A stretch of DNA of 64,000 bases from Straminergon stramineum (Eukaryota > Streptophyta > Bryopsida > Hypnales > Calliergonaceae): contig OY987264.1 of assembly GCA_963920665.1 (NCBI GenBank), forward strand, positions 32,220,906 to 32,284,905, written 5' to 3'. The notes below the pieces were generated by a model. It saw nothing but the letters and a program-made list of their open reading frames with translations, made no database searches and was not told where the DNA came from. Each line of letters starts with the position of its first letter. The first letter of the stretch is position 1. A program made the position numbers and the translations under genes. Shown here piece after piece: positions 46,991 to 59,189 of this stretch.

Positions 46991-48100
46991 ATATAATCAC
47001 TATATTCTAATTTAAATGAAAAAATAATTTGTAATGAAAAAAATAAAATTAAAAATACATCATTTTGTGTAATGTGGACTTTTATTTCTAAAGTTCTAAG
47101 TGCCCCCTTAAGAGACACTTGGAGGTTTTGGAAACATAATTTTTATTTCCATTAGTACCTATAAGCAAAAATTATGCTATTTTAGAGTAAAGAGAGTTCA
47201 ACTTGGATATTGAAAAAAATGGTAAACACTTTAAGTAAAGTACTTTCAAAATTTTATTTCTTATTTTTTATATTTTTTTCTATATAATTCTTTTTTGTTC
47301 ATTCTACTTGGCCACTAGTATTGAAAAAGTAAAATATTATCTTTTATTTGAGGTCAATTTTCTTGAAAAAATTTATAGTCTTGATTTGTTTATTTTACCC
47401 CAATTTTCCTAATTTTGTAGATTCTAAATTCCATACGGTTCTACATTCACTTACTTGAACAATCTCACATTCTCACTATTGCAAATTTGCAATAGTGTGC
47501 TTCAATACCATTTTAGAACTATTAATGATTTAGTTTTTCTTTCTATATAACCATCTTTTGAAAAATGAAGTGTGTTTTTAGAATAATTTTTTCGAGACTC
47601 TCAACTCAATTCCACAACTAAAAACATTTGAAATCTAAATCTAAAGTCCAAAACTTGTCTATTGAAAGGATTCAAAGTCTTATAATCTTGCATGGCAAGG
47701 TGCAAAGAAAATTGAAATTTTCACTATAAACCCAAATATTTTGCAATCTACATGGTCAAAGCTTATGCAAATTCTTCCTCACATCGTCCCATACTAGTCT
47801 ATAATTGCAAGATCCTATAGTTGGATGTGCAACAAAAGCATTCTTCTTAAAATTTTGCTCTTTGTACATTGTAACAGATACAACAAGTTTGAGTGGTTTT
47901 TGACAAAAGAAACTCCTTGGGACTTTAGAGATTAATTTCTGTAATATCACAGATTTTGAATATGTGATATTAAAGAGGTCACTGTGATTTTAGTAGTATG
48001 ATGATGAATGAATATTTGGAGCTTTTGTTTGCAACAATTAATTGAATTCTTTCATTTTTTCAAAATAAAATTCTTGAAGAAAATCAAGTTTTTATTTTGT
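46991..48100 (+). repeat. Further unit flank
   Basis: Aligns with 30,455-31,500 and 54,600-54,870. It holds an extra piece of about 80 bases near 47,932-48,012 relative to the sister block, with a short palindromic run (AATATCAC near 47,942, GTGATATT near 47,964). No coding sequence. Confidence 0.6.
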
Positions 48101-48172
48101 TAGGTCTTCCCTTTCACAAGGCATATGTCTTGGAATACTCACCTTCAACTCCTCTCACCTTCTCAATCTTCA

Positions 48173-49086
48173 GCATCCCTACTAATTTGTCTCTATCCCT
48201 ATCCCTATCCCCATCTCGATGAAAAGTGCACAAAGATGGGGATAGAGAATGACAAGCCCCACCAATTCTGCTCTATGTTAAGGTAAAACAGCCCATTGCG
48301 GTCAGAATTAGGAGTTTGTATTCATGCCATGGCTGAAATTTTTTCATTTTTTTTCCACATAAACACAAGTGTGAAAAACAGTGAGAGCACTTGAAATTAT
48401 ATTTTTTTTTGACAAAGTATGAATTTGCTATGAATTTTTGAAGTGTTCAGCCCATCATGGCCCATAAGAGTCTGTAGACTACCCCAGAACCAACAAAATT
48501 TGTATCCATCATGCTCATCTTACACACCTAAAGCAGTCACAATAATTTCTAATGTGAAAGGCCTAAAGAAGTCACTTCCTACAATGAAATTACACTAAAA
48601 AGTTTGAAGTTCTTAATGCGGTCATTAATCACTCCATTACTGTCAGGTAAGACATTGATTGTGGTCCAAATCTCATTTACTAATAAAACCCATGATGGGG
48701 TCTGAAAAAAACCACAATGAGGTGACTTGCTAGGTGACCACTATGGGTCATCTGACCACAATGGGCTGATTTACCTTATATGTGGAAAATTTCAATAAAC
48801 ACATATAGGAGCAATTTGCATTTTCACATGCAGTAACGGTGCAAGTAGCAATCATGCAGAAGTCAACAGTACAACAACTAATGAGGGAAGTATACATCAG
48901 AGAAAGCCAATAAAAATTCATATAGGGTTTAGAACACCGGAGTTTTGTATAGCACCTCCCATATAGAGGATTTGACCCTGCCATCCCAAAATATTTAGAG
49001 ATACAGGTGTCTGGTGGGGTGGGGGTCTTCCCTACCCAGATGATTTTCATCCGGATAGGGATAGGGGAGACCCCTGGTGGGGATGC
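48173..49086. mobile_element. 914-bp TIR element with TCA target duplication
   Basis: The left end GCATCCCTACTAATTTGTCT and right end (inverse GCATCCCCACCAGGGGTCTC) are followed by CTATCCCTATCC on both sides. TCA flanks the element on both sides (48,170-48,172 and 49,087-49,089). It contains a second TIR element. No transposase frame is evident. Superfamily uncertain. Confidence 0.6.
48281..48776. mobile_element. Nested TIR element with CAGCCCATTG ends
   Basis: Left end AGGTAAAACAGCCCATTGCG, right end inverse AGGTAAATCAGCCCATTGTG, then GGTCAGA on both. TA stands on both sides. Length 496 bp, no coding frame. It lies inside the 914-bp element. Confidence 0.7.
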
Positions 49087-49089
49087 TCA

Positions 49090-50110
49090 TCATTCACATT
49101 GCTTCCCTAAACCCTAACACAATCATACAGCCCTGCATGACCCTCACAGTGCCTTTGCAAAAAACTCTCACAGGAGCAGCGCAAGCGAATAAACAGACCT
49201 TGAAAGCAAATGCAACGACCAGGCACGTTCCAAACTGCAACTCTAATTAACAAATCTGAACAATGATTACTCTTGAAAACACAAGAAAAAAACACCAAAA
49301 AACAGGCAGCAACAAAAATCTACTTCCGCCTAAGCTTATTATGTAGTATTTGGCTCCACTTCTTTCCTACCAAACTTCTCAATCATCCCCCAGGCAGTAG
49401 CACAGTCAATAAACTTGACCAATTGCAAACCACGGCTGTCAATCAAAAACGCATTGTATAACCAGGCAATGGTCCTCTCCATGCTGCCAAGGAATTATGC
49501 CTCCTTATGGCCTCCCCATGCTTTGAACTTATTTTGCCTTCGTAGGGATGGGACTTACCAGTTAAATCAAGGATTGGCATTGGCTGAGACAGAGCCATAG
49601 ATGACAATTGTGTTCACTTTAGGAGTCCCCTTTTCAAGGATGCCAAAAGGGACCCCGGCCTCATTGATTAGCACAATGTTATGCAGTCACGAATGGTCCA
49701 TGAACTTGACGAATTGAAACCACTGCTGTCATTTGTGCATCCCACACTGTTTTCGAAATTTCTGAAAATTCCTTTCAGTAAAGATTAATCAATCAAGGAA
49801 AGCAGCTCTGCGAAGAATAGGAAAAACAGCATGGAAGCCAAAGGCCTTTAAAATAACGTACACAATACTTCCTTGATGCAATGCTCAATGTAGTTGCCGA
49901 CAATGTAGTAGGGCAGTACACAGTAGGGCAGTACAGCCTTGCAGGCTGTGTCCCCAGTAGTGACTCACCCCCACCTCCCCCAGTAGGACGAAACGAAGGA
50001 AAGCCATAAGGTAGAAGCATCAATTGTCAACCACACTTAGTATCCAACTTGTAGGGTGCTCTATTGGGGTGCTCTATTAGGGTGCACTATTAGGGTGCGT
50101 TATTTCCAAC
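49090..50110 (-). pseudogene. GC-richer relic, unrecognised
   Basis: Less AT-rich than its surroundings. On the minus strand near 49,340-49,490 a frame reads LIDSRGLQLVKFIDCATAWG, then MIEKFGRKEVEPNT. Near 49,600-49,730 a diverged duplicate of the same DNA (AGCAGTGGTTTCAATTC) is broken by a one-base loss, while another frame gives GVPFGILEKGTPKVNTIVIY. The composition suggests a decayed gene or a captured piece, with an internal duplication. I could not name the family. Plus-strand frames are shadows. Confidence 0.3.
50052..50103. repeat. 13-bp tandem repeat, four units
   Basis: Four adjacent units of TAGGGTGCTCTAT with small changes (TGGGG, CACTAT, CGTTAT variants). Confidence 0.75.
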
Positions 50111-53100
50111 CTTAGGCTAAAATTCAAGATTGGAATGTGTTTTTTGTACTTTTCAAGGTTGGGACTAATCAGGTTATGACAAATGTCTTGAAGTAGTGAG
50201 TGAAATGAATGATCAGAATTGGAAGACTCTAGACATTGGCTATTAGTGAAATGCACTTTTTGGCTCCCAAAATTCACAGTAATTTCAATTTTGAAGATAA
50301 AATTCTGAAAATTTTGCTATCCCCATATTTCCTATCTTCCTACATGGAAAAAATTTCCAACACATCATACTCGGCATGATCTACTCCAAAATTGCTTAAA
50401 TGATCAACTACTAGTGCTTCTACCTTATTTTAAGGAAATTTCTAAAGCTCCTCCAGCTCATTGCTTCCTTCCAAAAAATGGAAAATGGACCGGTGGTCTT
50501 CATTGGTCACTTGCTTGGTTGCATCCTATCAATCACAAAAAGTAGCGGTTTATTTCTTGAAACATCAATTTCTCATTGGTCAATGTCCTCTATACCAAAG
50601 CTAGCATTGGCTAAATTGGTATCGGTCATGGATTTTTTCTTCGTCGTATTGCTACAAAACAAGATCAAATTCTATGATAGACCATGAAGCTAAACCAATT
50701 TGCCTGTGAGACATGTGAATCGGAATAAAGTCTTTGAAAGCATCAATGACATTATTATCTTCAAACCTAGCCTCTAAAGCCATACAAACCACCTCAATAT
50801 AAAACTTTTGAAATGATAGGACAACCTCCAAATCAACACTTGTTGAATCCCTAATCATTTCAACATTGTGGAATTTGGAACCCCTTATTTTGCTAGGCAA
50901 GCGATGGAAGCAACCAAATGGGGGTTCAAATTTGGAAGGATATATAACCCTATAGTTGGATTAAATGTATCAAGTAGTTGGATTATAGGGTGATCTAGGA
51001 CTCAAGCGTGACATTGAAAACTTTTAAGAGCCACTAATGACCAATATCCATGAGGTAGGATTAAGGTGCTTTCTAAAACTTCTAGTTACTAGGTGTTTCT
51101 ATATGTGGGCATAAAATTTAGAACTTTTAAGAATAGTTTGTATTTGATATGAATTTTATTTCAACTTATATTTGAAGCTTCATAGTAATTTCAAGTTTTT
51201 ACAACAAAAATTAATATTTTTCCTATTGAAGAAAGATATGTGATTATATCTCTAAAAACTACATTAATATGAAAATTTTCATTCATAAATAGTTGAAAAA
51301 TTCAAGTACACAAAGAAAAGATTTTCATGTCTTAAAATTAAATAAATTTCATTCCTTCATAGAACTTGCAAAACCAAAGTATATAAAGAATAGAAATGTA
51401 AAGTCTTTCTTTTTGTATGCTCTTGTTTTGCAGCAACATATAAATGAATCATTTTATATATTTTTTCATAGACATATTCACATATCTTTTCTAATTCATA
51501 TAAATTCAAGATTTTTTTTGTAAAAATCACAAAGAACAAAAATCCAAAATCATTTGGTGAAAATGATTTCAAACAACTCCTATCAATGGAATTGGATAAC
51601 AAATTTTTTTTTTAAATTTCATCCTAGAAATCACCCTGTTTTAGGGATAAGGGAAGAATCCATACGTTATTTTCCTCTCGGGGTTAGACACTTAATAAAA
51701 CTATAGGTCAAAATCTAGGGGTGCTAGTATATGAGTATATAATCTACAAGTCCATGAGTATAGGAGTCTACTTTGTAGACATCTTTTTTGGTTTTAGATA
51801 CCTATGCTAGACACTTTCCATATTTATAGTGTACCTAAGATATAGATACATATGCTATAAACACCTTCAATAGTTGTAGGTACAAGGCTAATAAGCTCAT
51901 AATTATTTGTACATATATAATTACTAGCACCATTGGGTCAAAATCCATATAAATGGGTTGGGACATGGGTTGAGGTCTGAAAATCGTATTAACAATATGA
52001 GGATCCTACTACCAAAATTCCAAAAAATGGTCAATTGATGACTTTCATGATCATGATGGATGACTTGTAGTAACAAAGAATGCACCTACTTATCAAAAAA
52101 TCAAATCATTTTTGAGTAGCTACCTTGGTCATATGTCTCTCTATGGTTAAAGCCACAAAGTCACTCAATTTCCACATGCAAGGGATGTTGATTGTAGGTG
52201 GTTGAAATCTCCGTAAAATATATAAATTCATCATGGTCGTGTGGTTTCATTCTTCATTTTAGATTGTTTTGAGGTACCTACACTTTGATGGCCTTGAAGT
52301 ATTCAAACCTAAAGGGGTATTTTATTCATACCAACAATTCTAAATGCAATTTGAGAAAAATATTATCATATTCCATTGAATGTTAGCAAATTAAAAAAAA
52401 AAATGCAATAGGTTTGAGAATTTTTAAAGTTTGTGTAAATATACTACAAATTTTCAATTTTGAGATCATAGAAACACCTATTATTGACAAAAGACTATCC
52501 TTAATTGGACATCCTTGTCTCCTTGAAGTACAAAATGCTTTGATTGTGATTGGTTGCTTCAAATAACTCTTCAACTTCCATTGGTTCCTTTTGAAAACTA
52601 GTATTGAGTTTGAACAAATGCTTTGTGATATTTGGATCAATGAGCAGGTGTGAAGAACTATATTATGTCATATTTGTGTTAAAAAGTGGTTGTGAAGAAC
52701 TTTATGCTAGCTAAAGGCAATGGCTAGTGTTGCAAAACAATGAAGATACCATATAATTTGGGGATCTAAAATATGTACATCCACAATCAATATTTCTACA
52801 CCTACATTGAGACCAAGAAGAGTTACATTTTCCTAGATTTTGATTAGACAAGATGATTGTATACAATCTAAAAATAAAATTCTATAACAATCTAGTGTCG
52901 GATTTTAGTAAACTTGGAGACAATATTAAAAAATTCAAAACTTATTCATATGGTGTCCCAATAATGCATACCAAGTGTAATGGAATCCTCTTTCAGTTGC
53001 CAAGGAAGCCTTATAAAAATAATTTATTTTTAGTAATTGTAACTACATTGAGTTGTAATTAGGATTGATTTTAGGTGTGCATACCTTATACCTCTCGGAT

Positions 53101-53247
53101 CACAACAACTCAAAACAACTCATTTCATTGCAGTACAAAGATTGTGGTAGAATGTCCCAAAGTCTAAACCCTAAAGTCCCATATTCATACATGGGACAAA
53201 ACATATTTAGAATGAGCTCCCATGGTCTCAATTTTATTTTTACTTTC
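50104..53247. other. AT-rich non-coding stretch
   Basis: Many short frames on both strands, none with domain-like sequence. No unit flank or element end was recognised here. Confidence 0.4.
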
Positions 53248-53251
53248 TTAA

Positions 53252-54198
53252 CCCCTAAAGGACCAAATGGTGTTTTTTGGCAACATAGCAATTTTGGGCA
53301 GCTCACTATGGATAGAATTTTTATTTTTTTTCTTTGAAATTTTCACAAAACATGTGCCCGAGGAGTAGCTTTAAGACCCAAAAATTTTCATAACTTATGA
53401 ATACATGGTTAAAAATTTATTGTATCATATGTAGTTTTCATTGCTTGGCGGGCAACCTTGGCAACAAGAAAAACTTCTTGAAAAATTACTTTTTAAAAAA
53501 ATAAAAATTTTCAATTTATATTCCTGATTTTTATATACATGGAAAGCTTTGAATCATTCCATTTTGATTTATGAGATGAAAGTTATGAAGAGTTTTAGTT
53601 GTGGGTAGTTTGTGGGTAGTAATGGAATTTCTATTCTAAAATAAACTTTGAAGACCTTTATTTCACTCAATTTTTAATATTTTTGGAAAAAAAATATAAA
53701 CTTGAGGTGTAGATTGTTTATTACAACAATTTCACCATTGGGATTGGCATTTTTCAATTCCATAAATAAATTATTAACAATTTAGTATTTTGAATCATTC
53801 TCTACTTCTTTCAACTTACTATTTTTTTCCTATATGTTGTACAATTCCAAATGATCTAAACTTCTTCAAGCATGTAGCCAACATGACTTGAAGAATGAAT
53901 CCAAAGAGTTACAACCATTTTGGACATTTTTTCATAATGATTTGACCTTGTGGAGTACATCTGCCTGGATTTTTGCAAGGCCAAAAAATGGTTTTTATTC
54001 ACTTCAAATGTTAATATCTTGCAATCCAAACGGTGGAAATTTCTGAAATTTTTTCCACATCTTTCCAAACTAGCTTAATACAAGATTCTACAGTTATATT
54101 TGTCTAAAAATGTATTTCTTTCTAAAATTTGATACTTGTACTAGAGATGACAATTTTGGAACGTTTTTGGTGAAAACATAGTCAAATACCTTTAGGGG
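53252..54198. mobile_element. TTAA-flanked element, CCCCTAAAGG subfamily
   Basis: Perfect 10-bp TIR CCCCTAAAGG, with the left end continuing ACCAAATGG as in the right-end inverse at 22,825. TTAA lies directly outside at 53,248-53,251 and 54,199-54,202. At 947 bp it is about twice the length of its relative at 22,359. No transposase frame. Confidence 0.7.
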
Positions 54199-54202
54199 TT
54201 AA

Positions 54203-55700
54203 ACTACTTTTGAAAATAGAAAAATACATTGCATATTTGAATTGGTGCCTTGGATCATTAGTTATACTGCAATAAGTCCCAAATAGCAATTGTTGAGTAA
54301 CAAAAAATAAATCACAAAAATTCAAAATGAAAATTTCAAAATTTTGTTTCTTATAGAAAATATTTAATCTATATGGAAATATTTGATTCATTCTATTTGA
54401 ACTAGTGATGATTGAAATTTATGGACAATCTTGTTTTTGAGCAATTATAGCATCTTCTTTAGAAAATAACTTGTAGAATTCATTTTGAACTCAATTTTTT
54501 TAAATAAAAAAAAAAAAGAAGTTCTTCAAGTCTAAACTTTCTTGCTAGAACAATCTCACCATTGGAATAAGTGTATTTCAATACCATTTTAAAGCTATGA
54601 ATAATTTAGTGTTTCCTTCAATCTCATAAGTGTTTCTACTTAACAAGTTTTTAAAGTATGAAAATCAAATTTTTGTTGTTTTAGTTTCTTTCCTACATTT
54701 TCAAGTCAATTCTTTAACATCATTCTTTTTCTAACTAAATATTTTTATTATTAAAAATTTAATCTCAAAAGATTGAAAATCTTATAATCTTATAATCTAG
54801 TCACACAAGATTAAGAAAATCCATTTTCTTTACTTCAAACACAATTATTTTTCAATCTAGAAGGTCAACGTTTTACAATCTAAAGGTTTATTTTATTATA
54901 ATTTTATTATAAGATAATACCTTGGCCCTCTAAAAATGCTTCATGGTCACTCATGGTTCCTTAAATGAACTAGGAATATCCCCCTAAGCTTGTTGTCCAT
55001 CATTTAAAAGAAACTCTATTGAGTTGGCAAAAAATTGTCATTATTATAATTTTTATAATATAAATATTAAAATTCAATAGCTAAATACAATATAAATATC
55101 CAATTGATTTGAAGTTTTGAGATTTGAGATTTGCACGATTTGAGAAAATGCACAAGTAGCCTATAAGGTGTGAAGAATGTAGTTATGTAGTTATAAAATA
55201 AGGATTATTTTTTTTCTTTTAACTCCAAAATCATGAAAGGCAATGAGTTTTAAGTCAAATTTCCATTATCAAACTAAATTTGAACTTTGATTATTTCATT
55301 GATAAAACTTGAATAGGAGTATTTTTTAAATTGTGAAAATTTGTTTTTTTCTATAGATGCTAATTACATCAAAAGTTTTGTTGGGAAATAAAATTATGGT
55401 GATTTTGAAAAGTTTATTGTGTAATGATGTATATCAATTATTGTATAATTAGAATAATTTGAGATTTTTATTTTTAAAATTCTACTCCCGTTAAAAACAA
55501 ATTTTGATGAAGAATTATATTAAAAATATTCTTTAATGGCAACAAAAAAATTGAAGAAGACATGGTATTTGTATGATATGGATTACACCCATTACAATAG
55601 TCCATTGAATTTTTTGAATTTTTCCAAAAAATTGTATTAAATAATAGGATTAGAGTTGTGGATAATGGAGACAAAAAAAAATCTACTATGTGCATTTCGA
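54203..55700 (+). repeat. Upstream flank of the gene E unit
   Basis: The part from about 54,960 aligns with 40,470-41,140, and 54,600-54,870 aligns with 31,020-31,220 and 47,560-47,740. Non-coding. Confidence 0.6.
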
Positions 55701-56002
55701 GGTAGAACATAATTTTGACCGAATTACAAAAGAAAATTACCACATAAAAACAACCAGGTCAGTGGTTTTATTGAGCATCTTGCTTCTACCACAGGTCCCA
55801 CTTCCAGGATCGTGGACAACACGAAGTCAACGTACAGAATCAATTTCCTTTTGATTCTATGAAATTGCATACCTGAACACACGGGACTCCTCAAGGCATG
55901 ATTGGTTCGCCCATTGTTCGGAAGTTGACTGTATTCGATCTACAGTAACTACAGTAACTCTAGCAACGAGCATAAGAACTCTTATTATAATACTTTGCAA
56001 TT

Positions 56003-56250
56003 ACATAAGTAAGAGCCTTCTGGAGTTGCTCGGAGGTTGCTAGAGTCTTTCCGTTGCTGTGTTTCATGCTTCCATCCTTCAGTAGCAGCTCCGGTGTTGG
56101 TCCACATGCTTGCCCTTCAACAACTGAAGTGGCTAAATTGGTGAACCACGAATTGCGAACTCGAGGCCAAGCTTTCATGCTTTCGCACCCGTGAGTACTG
56201 GTAGTTATCTATTTTCGGTACGGTGTTCAGTTCTTTCCCTTCCGCAAATG
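56003..56250 (+). other. First copy of the gene E leader exon
   Basis: Starts AAGTAAGAGCCTTCTGGAG, the place of the TATA-AGAGCC junction in A and D, but without the TATA box. It contains the upstream ORF at 56,106, which reads on to a TGA at 56,144 because TAG has become TGG. It ends at a plausible donor (CACCC/GTGAGTAC, near 56,192). Confidence 0.55.
56106..56144 (+). CDS. Upstream ORF, first leader copy of gene E
   Basis: MLALQQLK followed by WLNW before TGA; the usual TAG is mutated. Confidence 0.4.
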   Translation: MLALQQLKWLNW

Positions 56251-56286
56251 CTCCAGAATTTGCATTGCTCTGTTTACATGGTTTAC

Positions 56287-56761
56287 TTTTGCTGCGTTCA
56301 TATGTGCATATGACCGAGTTGCTCAACTTTTGCTGCGTTCATATGTGCATAGTTATGACCGAGTTGCTCAACTTTTGCTGCGTTCATGTGTGCATATGAT
56401 CGAGTTGCTCAACTTTTGCTGCGTTCATATGTGCATAGTTATGACTGAGTTGCTCAACTTTTACTGCGTTCATATGTGCATATGATCGAGTAGCTCAACT
56501 TTTGTTGCGTTCATATGTGCATAGTTATGACGGAATTGCTCAACTTTTGCTGCGTTCGTATGTGCATAGTTATGACCGAGTTGCTCAACTTTTGTTGGGT
56601 TCATGTGTGCATATGATCGAGTTGCTCAACTTTTGCTGCGTTCATATGTGCATAGTTATGACTGAGTCGCTCAACTTTTACTGCGTTCATATGTGCATAT
56701 GATCGAGTTGCTCAACTTTTGCTGCGTTCATATGTACATAGTTATGACGGAATTGCTCAAT
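56287..56761 (+). repeat. Minisatellite of 11 units with higher-order structure
   Basis: Units of 41 and 45 bp begin TTTTGCTGCGTTCATATGTG and end GAGTTGCTCAAC. Short and long units alternate with only one exception, where two long units adjoin. Units 2-6 and 7-11 match pairwise in their special variants, a five-unit higher-order repeat of 217 bp. The total is 475 bp, matching five short plus six long units. It lies between two copies of the leader exon. It is not a CRISPR array: there are no unique spacers. Confidence 0.9.
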
Positions 56762-56796
56762 TAATTCTGCAACTTCTGCAAGCAGTAACTATATGT

Positions 56797-57110
56797 ACAT
56801 AAGAGCCTTCTCCAACTACTTATTTTTCTAAGAGCTTGCTCGAGTCCGATGCTGTGTATCATGCTTTCATCCTTCAGTGGCAGCTCCGGTGTTAGTCCAC
56901 ATGCTTGCCTTTCAACAACTGAAGTAGCTAAGTTGGTGAACCGTTAACTGCGAACTCAAGGCCGAGCTTTTATAGGAGACTTTTTGCATTGAGCTCTCCA
57001 CTTCCCAGCCACAACTCACCCCATTGTTGTCATATTCGCACCCGTCAACGCAGTTTCCCGCTTTTGGTGTTGATTTCTTTCCCTTGCGCAAATGGTCTAG
57101 AATTTGCACT
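56797..57110 (+). other. Second copy of the gene E leader exon
   Basis: Starts ACATAAGAGCCTTCT and carries the upstream ORF at 56,901. The preceding TATATGTACATAAG is a possible degraded TATA. Being nearer to the coding exons, it is the likelier transcription start of gene E. Confidence 0.5.
56901..56927 (+). CDS. Conserved upstream ORF of gene E (MLAFQQLK)
   Basis: Eight codons then TAG, as in A and D, with one Leu-to-Phe change. Confidence 0.45.
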   Translation: MLAFQQLK

Positions 57111-57560
57111 GCTCTATATGGTTTACTTTCCCTTCTGACTTTTGCTTTCAGAATGCTCTAACACAGAGCTTGCGGTAGAAATTTAAGTCTCGTCAGATTC
57201 GGTATGCAATTGCAAGCTGCACTTTGATCAAGTAGTGATCGTGATAATGAAACTCAACATTTGATCTGGAATGATGAGGCACTTACACACTCGTTGATCA
57301 GAGGAAGACGAAGCACATTAATTGAAGGAGAAGATTAAAGCTGCCGGACCAAAGCTAAGAGAAGGGAACTCAAGGTGCTGTCGGCGACGTTGGAAAGCTG
57401 TGGTGACACGTTCGTAATTACCGCTTCAATGTTCTCTCAATTAATTTATCGTGAGTGATCAATCTGATGCCACTGCTAATTTTCGTTTTGTCTGACTGCA
57501 AACCTTCATTTATTGCATTGCAGATCGATCGAGCTGGTTCGTAGTATATTGTCCATCGCG

Positions 57561-59189
57561 ATGGGAGCTAGTTTGTGGGATCAAGTGGGACTGCCTCTTT
57601 TGATCGGTCTTGCCATTCAAGTTGCAGTCACTGCTCTCTGTTTCCTGAGCGTTCGACTTTGGAAATGCTTGATGAAACATGTCAAGCCACAGACAGCAGG
57701 TGTACTACCTCCTTTCTTTATTGCAACTCTTCCTCAAATCCTAGAATTGCTATTAGCATACTGCTCGGTGTTTTCGTCCAAGTGCTTCTCTCTAGTAAAC
57801 TTTAAAGATTAAGGACTCGAAAAATACAGATGCTCTGTCTTTCGCCATGCAAACTGATAAGGCATGTTTATTTTCATTTTTGCTCAGTTGCGGAAAGTGC
57901 TTATGATCAGCCCCTCTCTGGTGTTGCTGTTGCTCATGTAAATGCCATGCCTGATATGGAAATGGGGAACGGCCATGGCCCTGTTGAAGGTGATCTTGAT
58001 ACTTGCTCCTTTCGGGACCAGGATTTGTGAACTTCTTCAATTGGGTTTACGATAAAAAAAAATTGGGTCGAAGATAAAAAAACAATTGGGATTTGTTTCG
58101 ACTGTTTCCATATTACGGATGCTGGTGAAAGATAAAATATACTGGTGATTTGAGTCTCAGTGCTCATCTCTAAGACAAGGGAACCTCATTCTACTGTTTC
58201 TTTCTTGTGTACTCTGAAAAATTGGTTACTTTACTATTCCTACTAGTGAAACAGGGGAGGATCAAGACTGAGGAGACAAAACGTGGAGAAGAATGTTGGT
58301 GTGTGTGATCGAGGCTTAAGATTGATCGTGTTTTCCCATTCGCATCCTGGCGGATTTGCTTGACTTCTTCATTTTTTGATGCACAGGTGGACAGTCCACG
58401 ACTGAGCCTGAATTGGAAACGGGAATAGTGAATGGCGGCGAAGGTGAGAAATCTTGCACGGACTATAAACTTTCCCTCTCTCCGTGCTGCACAGCGATCA
58501 TTTCTTTGTGAATAGACTCTGATATTGTAAATCATTTGGTAGATGATTGTGCTGAATTTGAACATCCTCCACTCGTCAATGCATTTAGAACTTCCGGACA
58601 TCTTATCTCTTCCGGTTGGAATTGTCTTCGTTCGGAACGTAATATCATACTTCTTTGCACCTTAAAACACCCACTGCACTTTGTGAATTCATTCTAGACT
58701 CATGTCATCCTTACACAAGATTAGAACGAAGACGAATTCCTTTGAATCCAGTATTTAATAGTAAGATGAGAATGCAGGGATTAAACATTTCAGCGATCAA
58801 CACACCCATACTCCAGTCAAATTTGTTGTGATCAGTACGTCATTCCATTTCCTGCCACGAGTGCTATCCATGAATTTCACATCCGCATTTCTAACTTTTT
58901 ATGAATCACTACGTTTCATGTTGTTCACGAGACTTCATCTACAAAATAATATCCAAACCGCAGATTGTTGTGTGGGTTTCATAAGACTATTTTACAATGA
59001 AATCGCTTGAGTATGCTGCTTTCATTGAAGATACATACTAAGTCAGGGTATATACATCGGCAAACTGCCGTAGTTTGTTTAGTTTTTGATGTTTGCACAT
59101 GGGCTGCAGCCCCCAAGGCCCAGGTCCCTGAAGATGCCGCAACAGGAGCCCTTGAGCATGTCAAAATGGACGTCCCTCATTCTCAGTAA
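57561..59189 (+). CDS. Gene E: small single-pass membrane protein, slightly shortened
   Basis: Coding exons 57,561-57,699, 57,888-57,989, 58,387-58,443 and 59,110-59,189 give 125 residues. Start MGASLWDQVG, helix about residues 9-31 (LPLLIGLAIQVAVTALCFLS), then VRLWKCLMKH. The tail has PDMEMGNGHGPVEG and VKMDVPHSQ. The Gln codon after that is TAA (59,187-59,189), so the last residues QEE and the final exon are lost. Exon 3 is one codon shorter than in A, B and D. The loss is small, and the membrane and most of the tail remain, so this copy may still be functional. The upstream frame differs from A and B, supporting this ATG. Confidence 0.65.

Noticed and set aside
22359..54198. Harbinger (TTA/TAA duplication) for the TTAA-flanked group
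   Set aside because: A 3-bp duplication would need the same triplet on both sides; TTA left with TAA right does not fit, while TTAA or TA does.
56502..56702. 66-residue repeat protein frame in the minisatellite
   Set aside because: It follows from unit lengths and is broken by the alternation of 41- and 45-bp units; it lies between leader exons.
56287..56761. CRISPR-like array
   Set aside because: Units are contiguous repeats without unique spacers and the host is a eukaryote; it is a minisatellite.
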